This document shows, one piece after another, positions 33,511-40,035 of a DNA stretch of 40,035 nt. The notes beneath the pieces are model-generated. The model saw only the letters and a program-made list of their open reading frames with translations. It searched no databases and was not told where the DNA came from. Source of the DNA: Candidatus Rothia avicola (GTDB taxonomy: Bacteria > Actinomycetota > Actinomycetes > Actinomycetales > Micrococcaceae). The stretch spans positions 1-40,035 of the forward strand of contig DXCN01000005.1 of NCBI GenBank assembly GCA_019115985.1. Reading direction: 5' to 3'. Position numbers and translations under genes: made by a program. Each line of letters begins with the position of its first letter. Position 1 is the stretch's first letter.

Positions 33511-33651
33511 ATGACAACTCTTGAAGAACTGAAACAAATGCGCCCGGTCGATTCTCATGACCTACAGCGCCTAGTGAATGAAATGCATGCTGAGGCTCGT
33601 GTTTTTCAGCTCCAGGAGCTTCGCAAGGACTTAGGCATGACCTCCCGGTAG
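33511..33651 (+). pseudogene. N-terminal fragment of an XRE/HigA-type antitoxin
   Basis: A 46-codon frame with AAGGAAG upstream. The product starts MTTLEELKQMRPVDSHD and continues AEARVFQLQELRKDLGMTSR, the usual N-terminus of actinobacterial HigA-like antitoxins (ML AEVRAYRLRELRE then LTQ), but it stops where the helix-turn-helix should begin. No toxin frame is readable in 33351-33510. It is read as the remnant of a toxin-antitoxin locus; a short functional protein cannot be excluded. Confidence 0.5.
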
Positions 33652-33706
33652 GCACCCGTCACAAGATTTACAGCACCCCTGCAAGAAATTGCGGACCCCG
33701 GCCCCT

Positions 33707-33734
33707 CCTGCCCTGCCGCTGGCGGTAGGGCGGG
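33707..33734 (+). other. GC-rich hairpin upstream of hisE
   Basis: CCTGCCCTGCCGC (33707-33719) pairs with GCGGTAGGGCGGG (33722-33734) with two imperfect positions and almost no loop. No T-run follows. It may end transcription coming from the fragment upstream. Confidence 0.45.
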
Positions 33735-33819
33735 CGTCCGTCCACGTATCTCATCCTGTGCGCGTGATCGAAAGATGAAATCTAGACCAGCCCGGTAACG
33801 CCAGCACCTCAAAGAGCGG

Positions 33820-33825
33820 TACGCT
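33820..33825 (+). promoter_or_regulatory. -10 element of a probably leaderless hisE transcript
   Basis: TACGCT fits TANNNT and lies seven bases before the GTG of hisE. No ribosome-binding site is present, so transcription probably starts at the GTG. Confidence 0.45.
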
Positions 33826-33832
33826 AGAGACC

Positions 33833-34096
33833 GTGAAGAACTTTGAAACCCTATTCGCAGAGCTAACCGAAAAGGCTGAAACCCGCCCCGAGGGCTCCGG
33901 CACCGTTGCGGAACTCGACAAAGGCGTGCACTTTATCGGCAAGAAAATCGTAGAAGAAGCAGCGGAAGTCTGGATGGCCGCTGAATTCCAGTCTGACGCC
34001 GAGTTCGCCGAAGAGGCTTCACAGCTGATTTACCATTTGCAGTGCATGATGATCGCCAAGGGACTGACTCCCGAAGATATCTACAAGTACCTCTAA
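33833..34096 (+). CDS. hisE: Phosphoribosyl-ATP pyrophosphatase
   Basis: HisE removes pyrophosphate from phosphoribosyl-ATP, step two of histidine synthesis. The 87-residue all-helical product has the MazG-like core [15 protein letters not shown] and [14 protein letters not shown], whose acidic residues bind magnesium. It starts at GTG 33833. In Actinobacteria hisE commonly precedes hisG, as here (24-bp gap). Confidence 0.96.
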   Translation: MKNFETLFAELTEKAETRPEGSGTVAELDKGVHFIGKKIVEEAAEVWMAAEFQSDAEFAEEASQLIYHLQCMMIAKGLTPEDIYKYL

Positions 34097-34120
34097 ACCA
34101 CCACTGCAAAGGAAAAACCT

Positions 34121-34966
34121 ATGCTGCGCGTTGCAGTTCCCAACAAGGGCATGCTCTCTCAGGCCGCCATCACCATGCTGACCGAAGCGGGCTACCTCCA
34201 GCGCCGCGACTCCCGCGAGCTGGTGCTCGTTGACCAGGACAACGAGGTTGAATTTTTCTACCTGCGCCCCCGCGACATCGCCGTGTACGTGGGTGAGGGC
34301 ACCCTGGATGTCGGCATCACCGGCCGTGACCTGCTGCTCGACTCCGGCACCCACGCTGAGGAGGCACTCAAGCTCGATTTTGCCCGCTCCACCTTCCGCC
34401 TGGCAGGGCCCGCCGGTACCTACACCGACCCGTCCGAACTTGACGGTAAGCGCATCGCCACCAGCTACAAGCGCCTGCTGACCGACTACCTGGAACGCTC
34501 CGGTATCAACGCGTCGGTGGTGCGCCTGGATGGTGCTATTGAGTCCTCGATTCGTTTGGGCGTTGCGGACGCCATCGCCGACGTCGTGGAAACCGGCAAC
34601 ACCATGCGCGCAGCCGGCCTGGAACCTTTTGGCGACCCGATTATGCGCTCCGAGGCCCTGCTGATTAAGCGCCCCGGCGTTGAGGATCACGCCGGTCTTG
34701 AGCGCCTCCAGCGCCGCCTGCAGGGCGTGCTGATTGCCCGCCAGTACGTGATGATTGACTACAACATCGAAGAGGCTAACCTCAAGGCTGCCACCACCCT
34801 GACCCCCGGCCTTGAAGCCCCGACCATCTCGCCGCTCTCGCGCGAGGGCTGGGTTGCCGTGCGATCCATGGTGCCGCGCAAGGCAGCGAATAAGGTCATG
34901 GATTCCCTCTACGACATCGGCGGCCGCGGCATCCTAGTCACCGCCATTCAGGCCGCGCGCCTGTAA
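34121..34966 (+). CDS. hisG: ATP phosphoribosyltransferase, long form
   Basis: HisG joins ATP and PRPP, the first and feedback-controlled step of histidine synthesis. At 281 residues it is the long form, with a C-terminal ACT-like regulatory domain (from about residue 205) that binds histidine. Visible are LRVAVPNKGMLSQ, the DVGITGRDLLL loop, KRIATSYKRLLTDYL and the PRPP-binding region IESSIRLGVADAIADVVETGNTMRAAGL. AAAGGAAAAACCT precedes the ATG. Confidence 0.97.
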   Translation: MLRVAVPNKGMLSQAAITMLTEAGYLQRRDSRELVLVDQDNEVEFFYLRPRDIAVYVGEGTLDVGITGRDLLLDSGTHAEEALKLDFARSTFRLAGPAGTYTDPSELDGKRIATSYKRLLTDYLERSGINASVVRLDGAIESSIRLGVADAIADVVETGNTMRAAGLEPFGDPIMRSEALLIKRPGVEDHAGLERLQRRLQGVLIARQYVMIDYNIEEANLKAATTLTPGLEAPTISPLSREGWVAVRSMVPRKAANKVMDSLYDIGGRGILVTAIQAARL

Positions 34967-34977
34967 CCTTACCCGGT

Positions 34978-35008
34978 GGCGTCCTTGCCCCTGATAGGGG
35001 CGGACGCC
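34978..35008 (+). other. Stable hairpin between hisG and hisF
   Basis: GGCGTCC (34978-34984) and GCCCC (34987-34991) pair with GGGGC (34997-35001) and GGACGCC (35002-35008), leaving a two-base bulge. A modest T-rich stretch follows (CAGTTTTGCTTTC). It could terminate in part, reducing hisF relative to hisG. Confidence 0.6.
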
Positions 35009-35047
35009 GCCGCTTCAGTTTTGCTTTCAAGGAAAGGGGGCTCGCCC

Positions 35048-35809
35048 GTGGGTGTTGCCATTCGTGTTATTCCGTGTCTTGATGTGGACGCCGGCCGCGT
35101 GGTCAAGGGCGTCAAGTTTGAGGGTCTGCGCGACGCTGGCGACCCGGTAGAACTCGCCAAGCGCTACAACGCTGAGGGCGCCGATGAGCTGACCTTCCTG
35201 GACGTCACCGCCTCTTCTTCTGACCGCCAGACTACCTTCGATGTGGTGTCATCGACCGCTGAGCAGGTCTTTATTCCGCTGACCGTGGGCGGGGGAGTAC
35301 GCACCGCTGAGGACGTCGACCGCCTGCTGCGCACCGGCGCCGATAAGGCCTCTATCAACACTGCCGCTATTGCCCGGCCCGAGGTAATCAACGAGATTAC
35401 CGAGCGGTTTGGTTCCCAGGTGCTGGTGCTCTCGGCGGATGCCAAGAAGTCGAGCGCCACTCCGTCGGGCTACGAGGTGACCACGCACGGTGGCCGCACA
35501 TCCACCGGGCTTGACCTGCTTGAATGGGTTGCTGAGGCCCAGGAGCGCGGTGTGGGTGAGATTCTGCTGAACTCCATTGACGCCGACGGCACCAAAGCCG
35601 GCTTTGACCTGCCCATGATCCGCGCGGTGCGCTCTGTAGTGTCAGTGCCCCTGATTGCTTCGGGCGGCGCGGGCGCAGCCGAGCACTTCCCACCCGCCAT
35701 CGAAGCAGGCGCGGACGCCGTCCTAGCCGCTTCTATCTTCCACTTCGGCGAGGTCAGCATCGGCGAAGTGAAGGACGCAATCCGAGCGGCGGGGTACGAA
35801 GTACGATAG
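35048..35809 (+). CDS. hisF: Imidazole glycerol phosphate synthase, cyclase subunit
   Basis: HisF, with glutaminase HisH, makes imidazole glycerol phosphate and AICAR. The 253-residue TIM barrel shows [19 protein letters not shown] (first catalytic Asp), LTVGGGVRT, and [13 protein letters not shown] (second catalytic Asp). GTG 35048 is preferred because AAGGAAAGGGGG precedes it and the product begins in the family manner; an upstream GTG at 34976 would place the hairpin in the coding region. Its last ~30 bases recur at 36097-36128. hisH and hisA are not nearby. Confidence 0.96.
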   Translation: MGVAIRVIPCLDVDAGRVVKGVKFEGLRDAGDPVELAKRYNAEGADELTFLDVTASSSDRQTTFDVVSSTAEQVFIPLTVGGGVRTAEDVDRLLRTGADKASINTAAIARPEVINEITERFGSQVLVLSADAKKSSATPSGYEVTTHGGRTSTGLDLLEWVAEAQERGVGEILLNSIDADGTKAGFDLPMIRAVRSVVSVPLIASGGAGAAEHFPPAIEAGADAVLAASIFHFGEVSIGEVKDAIRAAGYEVR

Positions 35810-35821
35810 GAAACCATCTTG

Positions 35822-35956
35822 ATGATGACTACTGAAGATAATTGGCTAGCAACTCAGGAAACTCTTTACCTTAGTTCTATCCCTGAAGTACGTGAGAGCA
35901 TTGTGCAAGCTCGGCTAGAGCCTTTAGACGAAGGCAGCGCTGAGCTCCCTTGGTGA
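35822..35956 (+). pseudogene. C-terminal half of a Phd/YefM-type antitoxin
   Basis: A 44-codon frame, MMTTEDNWLATQETLYL then SSIPEVRESIVQA and LEPLDEGSAELPW. This matches the toxin-binding C-terminal half of Phd/YefM antitoxins (EDW...QETLYLLSIPGMRESI...ELDW). The N-terminal DNA-binding half (~45 residues) is missing; its place is taken by the hisF tail, and the fragment is in frame with hisF beyond its stop codon. No RelE/YoeB toxin follows. It could still make a free toxin-neutralising peptide, but no ribosome-binding site is evident. Confidence 0.65.
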
Positions 35957-35984
35957 ACTAGCTAATCCACCTAGTATTTTTAAC

Positions 35985-36032
35985 AACTTGTACATCCGAT
36001 GTACAAATTTTTGTACATCGGATGTACAAGTT
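35985..36032 (+). promoter_or_regulatory. Double palindrome with four TGTACA cores (YefM-type operator)
   Basis: Arms 35985-36007 and 36010-36032 form a perfect 23-bp inverted repeat with a two-base loop. Each arm is itself a palindrome, TTGTACATC-C-GATGTACAA and TTGTACATC-G-GATGTACAA. TGTACA is the known core of YefM-YoeB operators, and a YefM-like fragment is 28 bases away. It could also act as a hairpin. Confidence 0.65.
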
Positions 36033-36138
36033 TAACTTCGAAGTGTTCTCAAGAATCCTTTGAGCCTACATAAACGCACTATAGGGCCGATCTAGTAATC
36101 CAATCGGCGGGGTACGAAGTACGGTAGGGGAGGACGAG

Positions 36139-36253
36139 TAAGGCGCACCAGGCTCACGCTCGCTGCCGACCCTCTCGCCTGGTTCGCTTCGCTCACAAGG
36201 CGATTCACGCCAGCCCCGAGCCAACAGCTTCGCTGTGAGCCTGGCTTGCCTTA
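36139..36253 (+). repeat. Palindromic element, copy 3 (after the duplicated hisF tail)
   Basis: 115 bp, outer ends TAAGGC/GCCTTA, then CAGGCTCAC/GTGAGCCTG; inner helix TCGCCT/AGGCGA; hairpin ACAGC-TTC-GCTGT. Relative to copies 1 and 2 the changes are matched on both sides of the helices. Confidence 0.92.
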
Positions 36254-36293
36254 CCTATCCCAGCTGAATTTCGAAAATAAAACCTAAAGGGCT

Positions 36294-36533
36294 TTAGCGT
36301 TTCTCTATAGCTAGACGGCTAAATGCCTTTTCGAGGTCTTTGACGGGCAGGCTGTTGTGGAGAGACTTTACCTGTAGAGCATAGATATTCCGTTCTGCGT
36401 CTGTTAGCCCATCTGTGCCACGCTTATGTTCGGTGTGTGAGCGATGAGTTGTAGTTTTGCTACTGGTCTTTAGTGCCTTTTTAGCTTTTCTGACTGCTCT
36501 ATACATCGCAGAATTCACAGCGCTAATAGTCAT
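36294..36533 (-). CDS. Small basic protein of unknown function
   Basis: A 79-residue, strongly basic protein (MTISAVNSAMYRAVRKAKKALK then Ser/Thr/His-rich, ending LPVKDLEKAFSRLAIEKR). A strong GGAGGG/AGGA site precedes the ATG, which supports translation. Base composition is more AT-rich than the his genes. I recognise no family. It lies between the palindromic element and hsdR, on the same strand as hsdR and 135 bp after it; that gap (36534-36668) shows nothing else. Confidence 0.6.
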   Translation of the reverse strand: MTISAVNSAMYRAVRKAKKALKTSSKTTTHRSHTEHKRGTDGLTDAERNIYALQVKSLHNSLPVKDLEKAFSRLAIEKR

Positions 36534-36668
36534 TTCCTACCCTCCTATCCTAGGCATGATGTATTCGTTCTCTGATGTACAGCCTATCGCCCTCCCTCTT
36601 TTCTGTGAAGAAGAAGGGGAGAACGCCACAGCCGTTAACCTTGTTCTGGCTTCCCAGAGAATACGAAT

Positions 36669-39600
36669 CTAGCGGCTCAGCTCCTCCACCTTCTCGCCCC
36701 GCAGCAGTTCGTACAGGCCCATGTCGAGCATGAACTCCACGAACTGCTCCGCCGGCAGCTTGCGTACGTGGTCAATCAGGTCAGCTGTATCTGAGCTGTA
36801 GTCCCAGAGCTTATTCGCCAGGCCAACGCGCACATTCTTCGAGTGGTAAAAATCCACCTTGGTATTGGCCATGGCGCTTTGCTTGAGCCCGGCGTCCTTG
36901 GCCGCCTCAGCCACGAAGGTAGTAGCAAAGCCCACCTGGTGCTCGTCACTCAAATCAAGACCGTGGAAGTACTTATTAATCTTCTCAATCAGTTCAGAGC
37001 GGGCCTTGCGCTCGCGCTCCTGAATACTGGCGAGGCCGGCCTCCGTCATGCCCTGAAGGCCAGCCGCCTGCGAGGACGAGAGCTTCAAGTCTTCCTCTTC
37101 GCGCAGCTTTTCGAGGCGGTAGTGGGTGAGTACGATGTCGTCCACGTTCACTACCTCGGGTGACACCTCATCGAGGGTAAAGCGGCGCAGCTTGCGCGCG
37201 AGCAGGTCAGCGAAGGCAGAGAGCTTCTCGTAGTAGGGGTCACCGAAGTTGAAGATTTGCGAGAAGAAGGCGTAGGACTTCACGTACTGGGCGAGGGTTG
37301 AGCGGAACTCCAGCAGTACCTCAAGGGCGGCTCGGTCAGCAGAACCATCAACCCCTTCCTGCGCTGCCCGCCAGCGCGTCACAAACCGCTGCACGGGTAT
37401 GGAGATGAGGGAATCAAAGGACGCCTGACGGGCACCGGGGGCAACCCACTTTTCCCAGAACTGTTCCACATCTGCCCGGTTGTAGATACCGGCCGCATCG
37501 AGCTTGTCGACCTGTTTGGCAACCAGGTCGAGGTCTGATTCGGTCTCGATGCGAGCGTCCTCGTAGTACTCGGCGAAGGCGGCGCGTATCTGTTCGGGGT
37601 CGTTGACGAAGTCCAGAATATAGGTGTTCTCTTTACCGTCAGCACGGCGGTTAAGTCGGGAGAGGGTCTGCACTGCGGTGATGCCCGAGAGCTTCTTATC
37701 CACATACATGGCAACCAGAAGGGGCTGGTCAAAGCCGGTCTGGTACTTGTTGGCCACGATCAGAATATGCTGGCCGTCCTGGTTGAAGACCTCAGCTAGG
37801 TTCCTGCCTTTGAGGTCAGGGTTCATGGACGCTTCCGTCACGGTGGGTGTATCAGCCCCGGGCACTACCTCAACGTCGGGGTCGGGCAGTTCACCTGAGA
37901 AAGCAACCAGCGTCTTCAGCGGCAGGGCTTTTTCGGCGATAGCTTTTTCAAAAGCCCGCTGGTAGCGCACGGCAGCTGCGCGTGAGGACGTCACCACCAT
38001 GGCTTTGGCTTTACCGCCGAGTTCCTGCTTGACCCGGCCCTCAAAGTGCTCAAGAATCACCGCTACCTTGGAGGCAACATTGGTGGGGTGCAGCTCCACA
38101 AAGTTGATGAGGCTCTTGGTGCCCTTGCGGATGTCGATTTCTTCATCTGCCCCGCTGTCCTCATTCTTTTGGGCGATTTTGGCTGCCATCTGGTAGGTGG
38201 TGTAGTTCTTGAGCACGTCAAGAATGAAGCCCTCTTCAATGGCCTGCTTCATGGGGTAGAGGTCGAAGGGCTCGTGGGGGCCGGTGCCGTCGGCCCGTCG
38301 ACCAAAGACCTCAAGGGTCTTTGCCTTGGGTGTTGCGGTGAAGGCAAAGAAGGACACCTGGTGGCCCTCACCCACCACACGCTGGGCCATCTTGGTCAGG
38401 GCCACCTGGTCAGCTTCGGGATCTGACTCTTCAATACCGGCGTCAATCTCGGTGTTGAGCATTTCCTTGATGGAGTCGGTTGCCTTACCCGACTGGGAGG
38501 AGTGCGCCTCGTCCGCAATAATCGCAAAGTGCTTACCGGCGAGCTGGCCGCCCTCCTTCGTCATTTCTGCCAGGGCGAAGGGGAAGGTTTGCAGGGTGAC
38601 GCCGATGATGGGCACACCGGTGGTCAGTGCCTCGACGAGCTGCTTAGATTTGGAGTCGCCGCTGCCGCGCGTAATGGGCTGGAAGGTGCCGGCGGTGGTG
38701 ACGAGCTGGTCGATGGCGTCTTGGAGCTGCTGGTCGAGCACCTGCCGGTCGGCGATGACGATGACGGAGTCGAAGACGCGCTCGCCCTCTGGGGTGTGGA
38801 GGTTGGAGAGCCGGTGGGCTGTCCAGGCGATGGAGTCGGTTTTGCCGGAGCCCGCCGAGTGCTGCACCAGGTATTTGTGCCCGGCTCCTTCGGTGCGGGC
38901 TGCTTGGACGAGTTTGGTGACGGCTCGCCACTGGTGGTAGCGGGGGAATCTGATGTGGCTTTTGTGGGTGGTTTTGCCGGTGAGGGGGTCGGTGATTTTT
39001 TGGTGGTTCGTGTAGATGAATTTGGTGAGGATAGTGATCCAGGTGTTGGGGTCGAGGATTTCTTCCCAGAAGTAGCTGGTGGCGAGTTTGCCGTCGATGA
39101 TGGGGTTGCCTGCGCCGCCGTTGGCTCCGCGGTTGAAGGGGAGGAAGTTGGTTGCTTTTCCTGCCAGTTTGGTGGTCATGGCGATTTCGTCCTGGGAGAG
39201 GGCGAAGTGGACGAGGGCGCCGCGGTGTTCTTGGAGCAGGGGTGAGGTGGTGGGGTTGCGGTCGGTGCGGTATTGGTTGATGGCGTCTTGGAGGGTTTGG
39301 GTGTATTCGCTTTTGAGTTCGATGGTGGCTACGGGTAGGCCGTTGATGAAGAGGACGAGGTCGATGCGGGCGGTTTCGTCTGTTGGGTTGTAGCGGACTT
39401 CTTCGACGACGCGCAGGATGTTCTTTTGGTAGAGGGCGGTGAGTTCGGGGTTGCGGTTGTCTTGGGGTGGGTAGGCGAGTAGGTGGAAGGGGCGGCGTGC
39501 GCCGGGTACGCTGAAGCCTTTGCGCAGGACGTTGAGGGTTCCGCCGCCTTGTTCTTCTGGGGCTGCGAGTTTGGTGACGAGCCGGTCGAGCAGGCGGTTT

Positions 39601-39815
39601 TCTTGGGTCTGCCGCGCGGTGGGGTCTGTGCCGGGTTTGATGAGAGTGGCGTAGTTTTTGGGGTCGCTGGTTTGTAGCCAGGTGAGGACGTCGGCGGGGT
39701 AGAGGGCGCGCCCGGCGTCGTAGCCTGCGGAGTTGGGGGAGTGCACCCACCCGTGAGCGGCCAGGTAGGCACAGATGTCTTGCTGGAGAGGACGTTCGAG
39801 GTGGGGGCGAGACAT
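36669..39815 (-). CDS. hsdR: Type I restriction enzyme, R subunit
   Basis: A 1,048-residue HsdR, which cuts unmethylated DNA after ATP-driven translocation in complex with HsdM and HsdS. In order: nuclease domain with RIDLVLFINGLPVATIELKS (Asp...Glu-x-Lys), Walker A QHSAGSGKTDS near residue 330, DEAH box IIADEAHSSQ, motif III FAFTATPKAK, then helicase motifs VANKYQTGFDQPLL and TLSRLNRR, and a helical C-terminus that contacts HsdM. ATG 39815 has AGGAG upstream. hsdM and hsdS are absent downstream; upstream is cut by an IS transposase at the window edge. The first third of the gene (above ~38640) has a different base skew from the rest. Confidence 0.96.
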   Translation of the reverse strand: MSRPHLERPLQQDICAYLAAHGWVHSPNSAGYDAGRALYPADVLTWLQTSDPKNYATLIKPGTDPTARQTQENRLLDRLVTKLAAPEEQGGGTLNVLRKGFSVPGARRPFHLLAYPPQDNRNPELTALYQKNILRVVEEVRYNPTDETARIDLVLFINGLPVATIELKSEYTQTLQDAINQYRTDRNPTTSPLLQEHRGALVHFALSQDEIAMTTKLAGKATNFLPFNRGANGGAGNPIIDGKLATSYFWEEILDPNTWITILTKFIYTNHQKITDPLTGKTTHKSHIRFPRYHQWRAVTKLVQAARTEGAGHKYLVQHSAGSGKTDSIAWTAHRLSNLHTPEGERVFDSVIVIADRQVLDQQLQDAIDQLVTTAGTFQPITRGSGDSKSKQLVEALTTGVPIIGVTLQTFPFALAEMTKEGGQLAGKHFAIIADEAHSSQSGKATDSIKEMLNTEIDAGIEESDPEADQVALTKMAQRVVGEGHQVSFFAFTATPKAKTLEVFGRRADGTGPHEPFDLYPMKQAIEEGFILDVLKNYTTYQMAAKIAQKNEDSGADEEIDIRKGTKSLINFVELHPTNVASKVAVILEHFEGRVKQELGGKAKAMVVTSSRAAAVRYQRAFEKAIAEKALPLKTLVAFSGELPDPDVEVVPGADTPTVTEASMNPDLKGRNLAEVFNQDGQHILIVANKYQTGFDQPLLVAMYVDKKLSGITAVQTLSRLNRRADGKENTYILDFVNDPEQIRAAFAEYYEDARIETESDLDLVAKQVDKLDAAGIYNRADVEQFWEKWVAPGARQASFDSLISIPVQRFVTRWRAAQEGVDGSADRAALEVLLEFRSTLAQYVKSYAFFSQIFNFGDPYYEKLSAFADLLARKLRRFTLDEVSPEVVNVDDIVLTHYRLEKLREEEDLKLSSSQAAGLQGMTEAGLASIQERERKARSELIEKINKYFHGLDLSDEHQVGFATTFVAEAAKDAGLKQSAMANTKVDFYHSKNVRVGLANKLWDYSSDTADLIDHVRKLPAEQFVEFMLDMGLYELLRGEKVEELSR

Positions 39816-39909
39816 GGGCTAGGACTCCTGATTTGTTGGCTAAGATAACTAACTATTCTAAGATTAGGAGCCAAACGGAGAACTCCAGAATTGATGAAGA
39901 CATAGAGGC

Positions 39910-40035
39910 TTATTCAAAAGTCCCACCCGCAGCCAAAAACACCAACCCCCGCACCACCGCAAACACCCGCCCATACAACCCCAACGGCCGCCTAAACCCC
40001 GTATGAAGAATCCGCCAAGTCTTGATGTGAGCGAT
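39910..40035 (-). mobile_element. IS5-type transposase, C-terminal end (rest outside window)
   Basis: On the minus strand the last 41 codons read IAHIKTWRILHTGFRRPLGLYG and on to a stop (TAA at 39910-39912). VAHLKTWRILHTDYRRPL is the usual end of IS5-group DDE transposases of Actinobacteria, so this is the 3' end of an insertion sequence whose body lies beyond the window. Its right terminus should lie just below 39910, perhaps in 39880-39909; I could not fix the inverted repeat. Its strand skew is the reverse of the adjoining hsdR N-terminal part. Confidence 0.75.

Larger units (their letters stand above)
35779..36128 (+). repeat. Duplicated hisF 3' tail around inserted DNA
   Basis: Bases 35779-35810 (end of hisF, including its TAG) and 36097-36128 agree at 29 of 32 positions, and the second copy also keeps GAAGTACGGTAG as a stop. 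The ~286 bases between them hold the antitoxin fragment and the double palindrome. The third palindromic element lies 11 bases after the second copy, so 36125-36127 is probably the ancestral hisF stop. Confidence 0.85.

Noticed and set aside
30587-36253. The three palindromic elements as a CRISPR array or as riboswitches
   Set aside because: They are thousands of bases apart and lie after stop codons, not in front of genes in a regular repeat-spacer pattern; none matches a riboswitch class I know.
36592-36623. CTCCCTC...GAGG-type hairpin as an hsdR terminator
   Set aside because: Only nine of twelve positions pair and no T-run follows on the minus strand.
38644-39750. A 368-codon out-of-phase frame inside hsdR on the minus strand
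   Set aside because: The product is almost only Arg, Pro, His and Leu, as expected from reading C/A-skewed codons one base out of phase; hsdR in the other frame has all its motifs.

Overview
The window is a 40 kb piece of a high-GC actinobacterial chromosome. GTG starts, Micrococcaceae-type gene order (RNase D next to dxs; def-fmt-rsmB-rpe-rib-hisE-hisG) and BioQ-type biotin control suggest Micrococcaceae, most likely Rothia or a close relative. The genus is inferred, not proven.

Layout. 1-5130: 3' end of aconitase, an AGCS sodium:amino-acid symporter and dxs. 5141-11222: housekeeping genes on both strands (Rieske lipoprotein, RNase D, MsrB, a membrane-anchored alpha/beta hydrolase, YbaK deacylase, ZapE/AFG1 ATPase, GNAT acetyltransferase). 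11380-13758: a tRNA cluster (Gly, Gly, Cys, Val). The two tRNA-Gly genes are identical, lie exactly 2,000 bp apart and bracket an ABC-F ribosome-protection gene with its own leader peptide and attenuator; this looks acquired. 13802-20498: MOSC protein, CapA-like lipoprotein, a PD-(D/E)XK nuclease-like protein and the def-fmt-rsmB operon. 20531-28542: an NhaC-type antiporter, rpe, a lactate module (lldD plus MHS transporter) and a biotin module (bioA, a likely bioF remnant, bioD), which separate rpe from the riboflavin genes. 28561-33230: FMN riboswitch and riboflavin operon ribM-ribD-ribE/ribB-ribA-ribH, with an unusual fusion of riboflavin synthase to DHBP synthase. 33511-36253: hisE-hisG-hisF with debris of two toxin-antitoxin loci. 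36294-40035: a small unknown gene, a type I restriction subunit (HsdR), and the 3' end of an IS5-type transposase at the window edge.

The most interesting features are not ordinary genes. (1) Three copies of a ~112 bp palindromic element (30587-30696, 33239-33350, 36139-36253) each sit within about a dozen bases of a stop codon, and base changes in one arm are matched in the other, so a folded structure appears to be conserved. (2) The ABC-F gene has a 14-aa leader peptide, apparently leaderless, followed by mutually exclusive hairpins, the architecture of antibiotic-induced attenuation. (3) RibE is fused to RibB while RibA is free, the reverse of the usual RibBA fusion. (4) The 3' tails of zapE and hisF are duplicated around inserted DNA; at hisF the insert holds the C-terminal half of a Phd/YefM antitoxin and a double palindrome containing four TGTACA cores, the core of YefM operators. 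(5) A BioQ-type operator overlaps the bioA start codon.

No CRISPR array, prophage or complete new defence system is visible. HsdR has no HsdM or HsdS inside the window.
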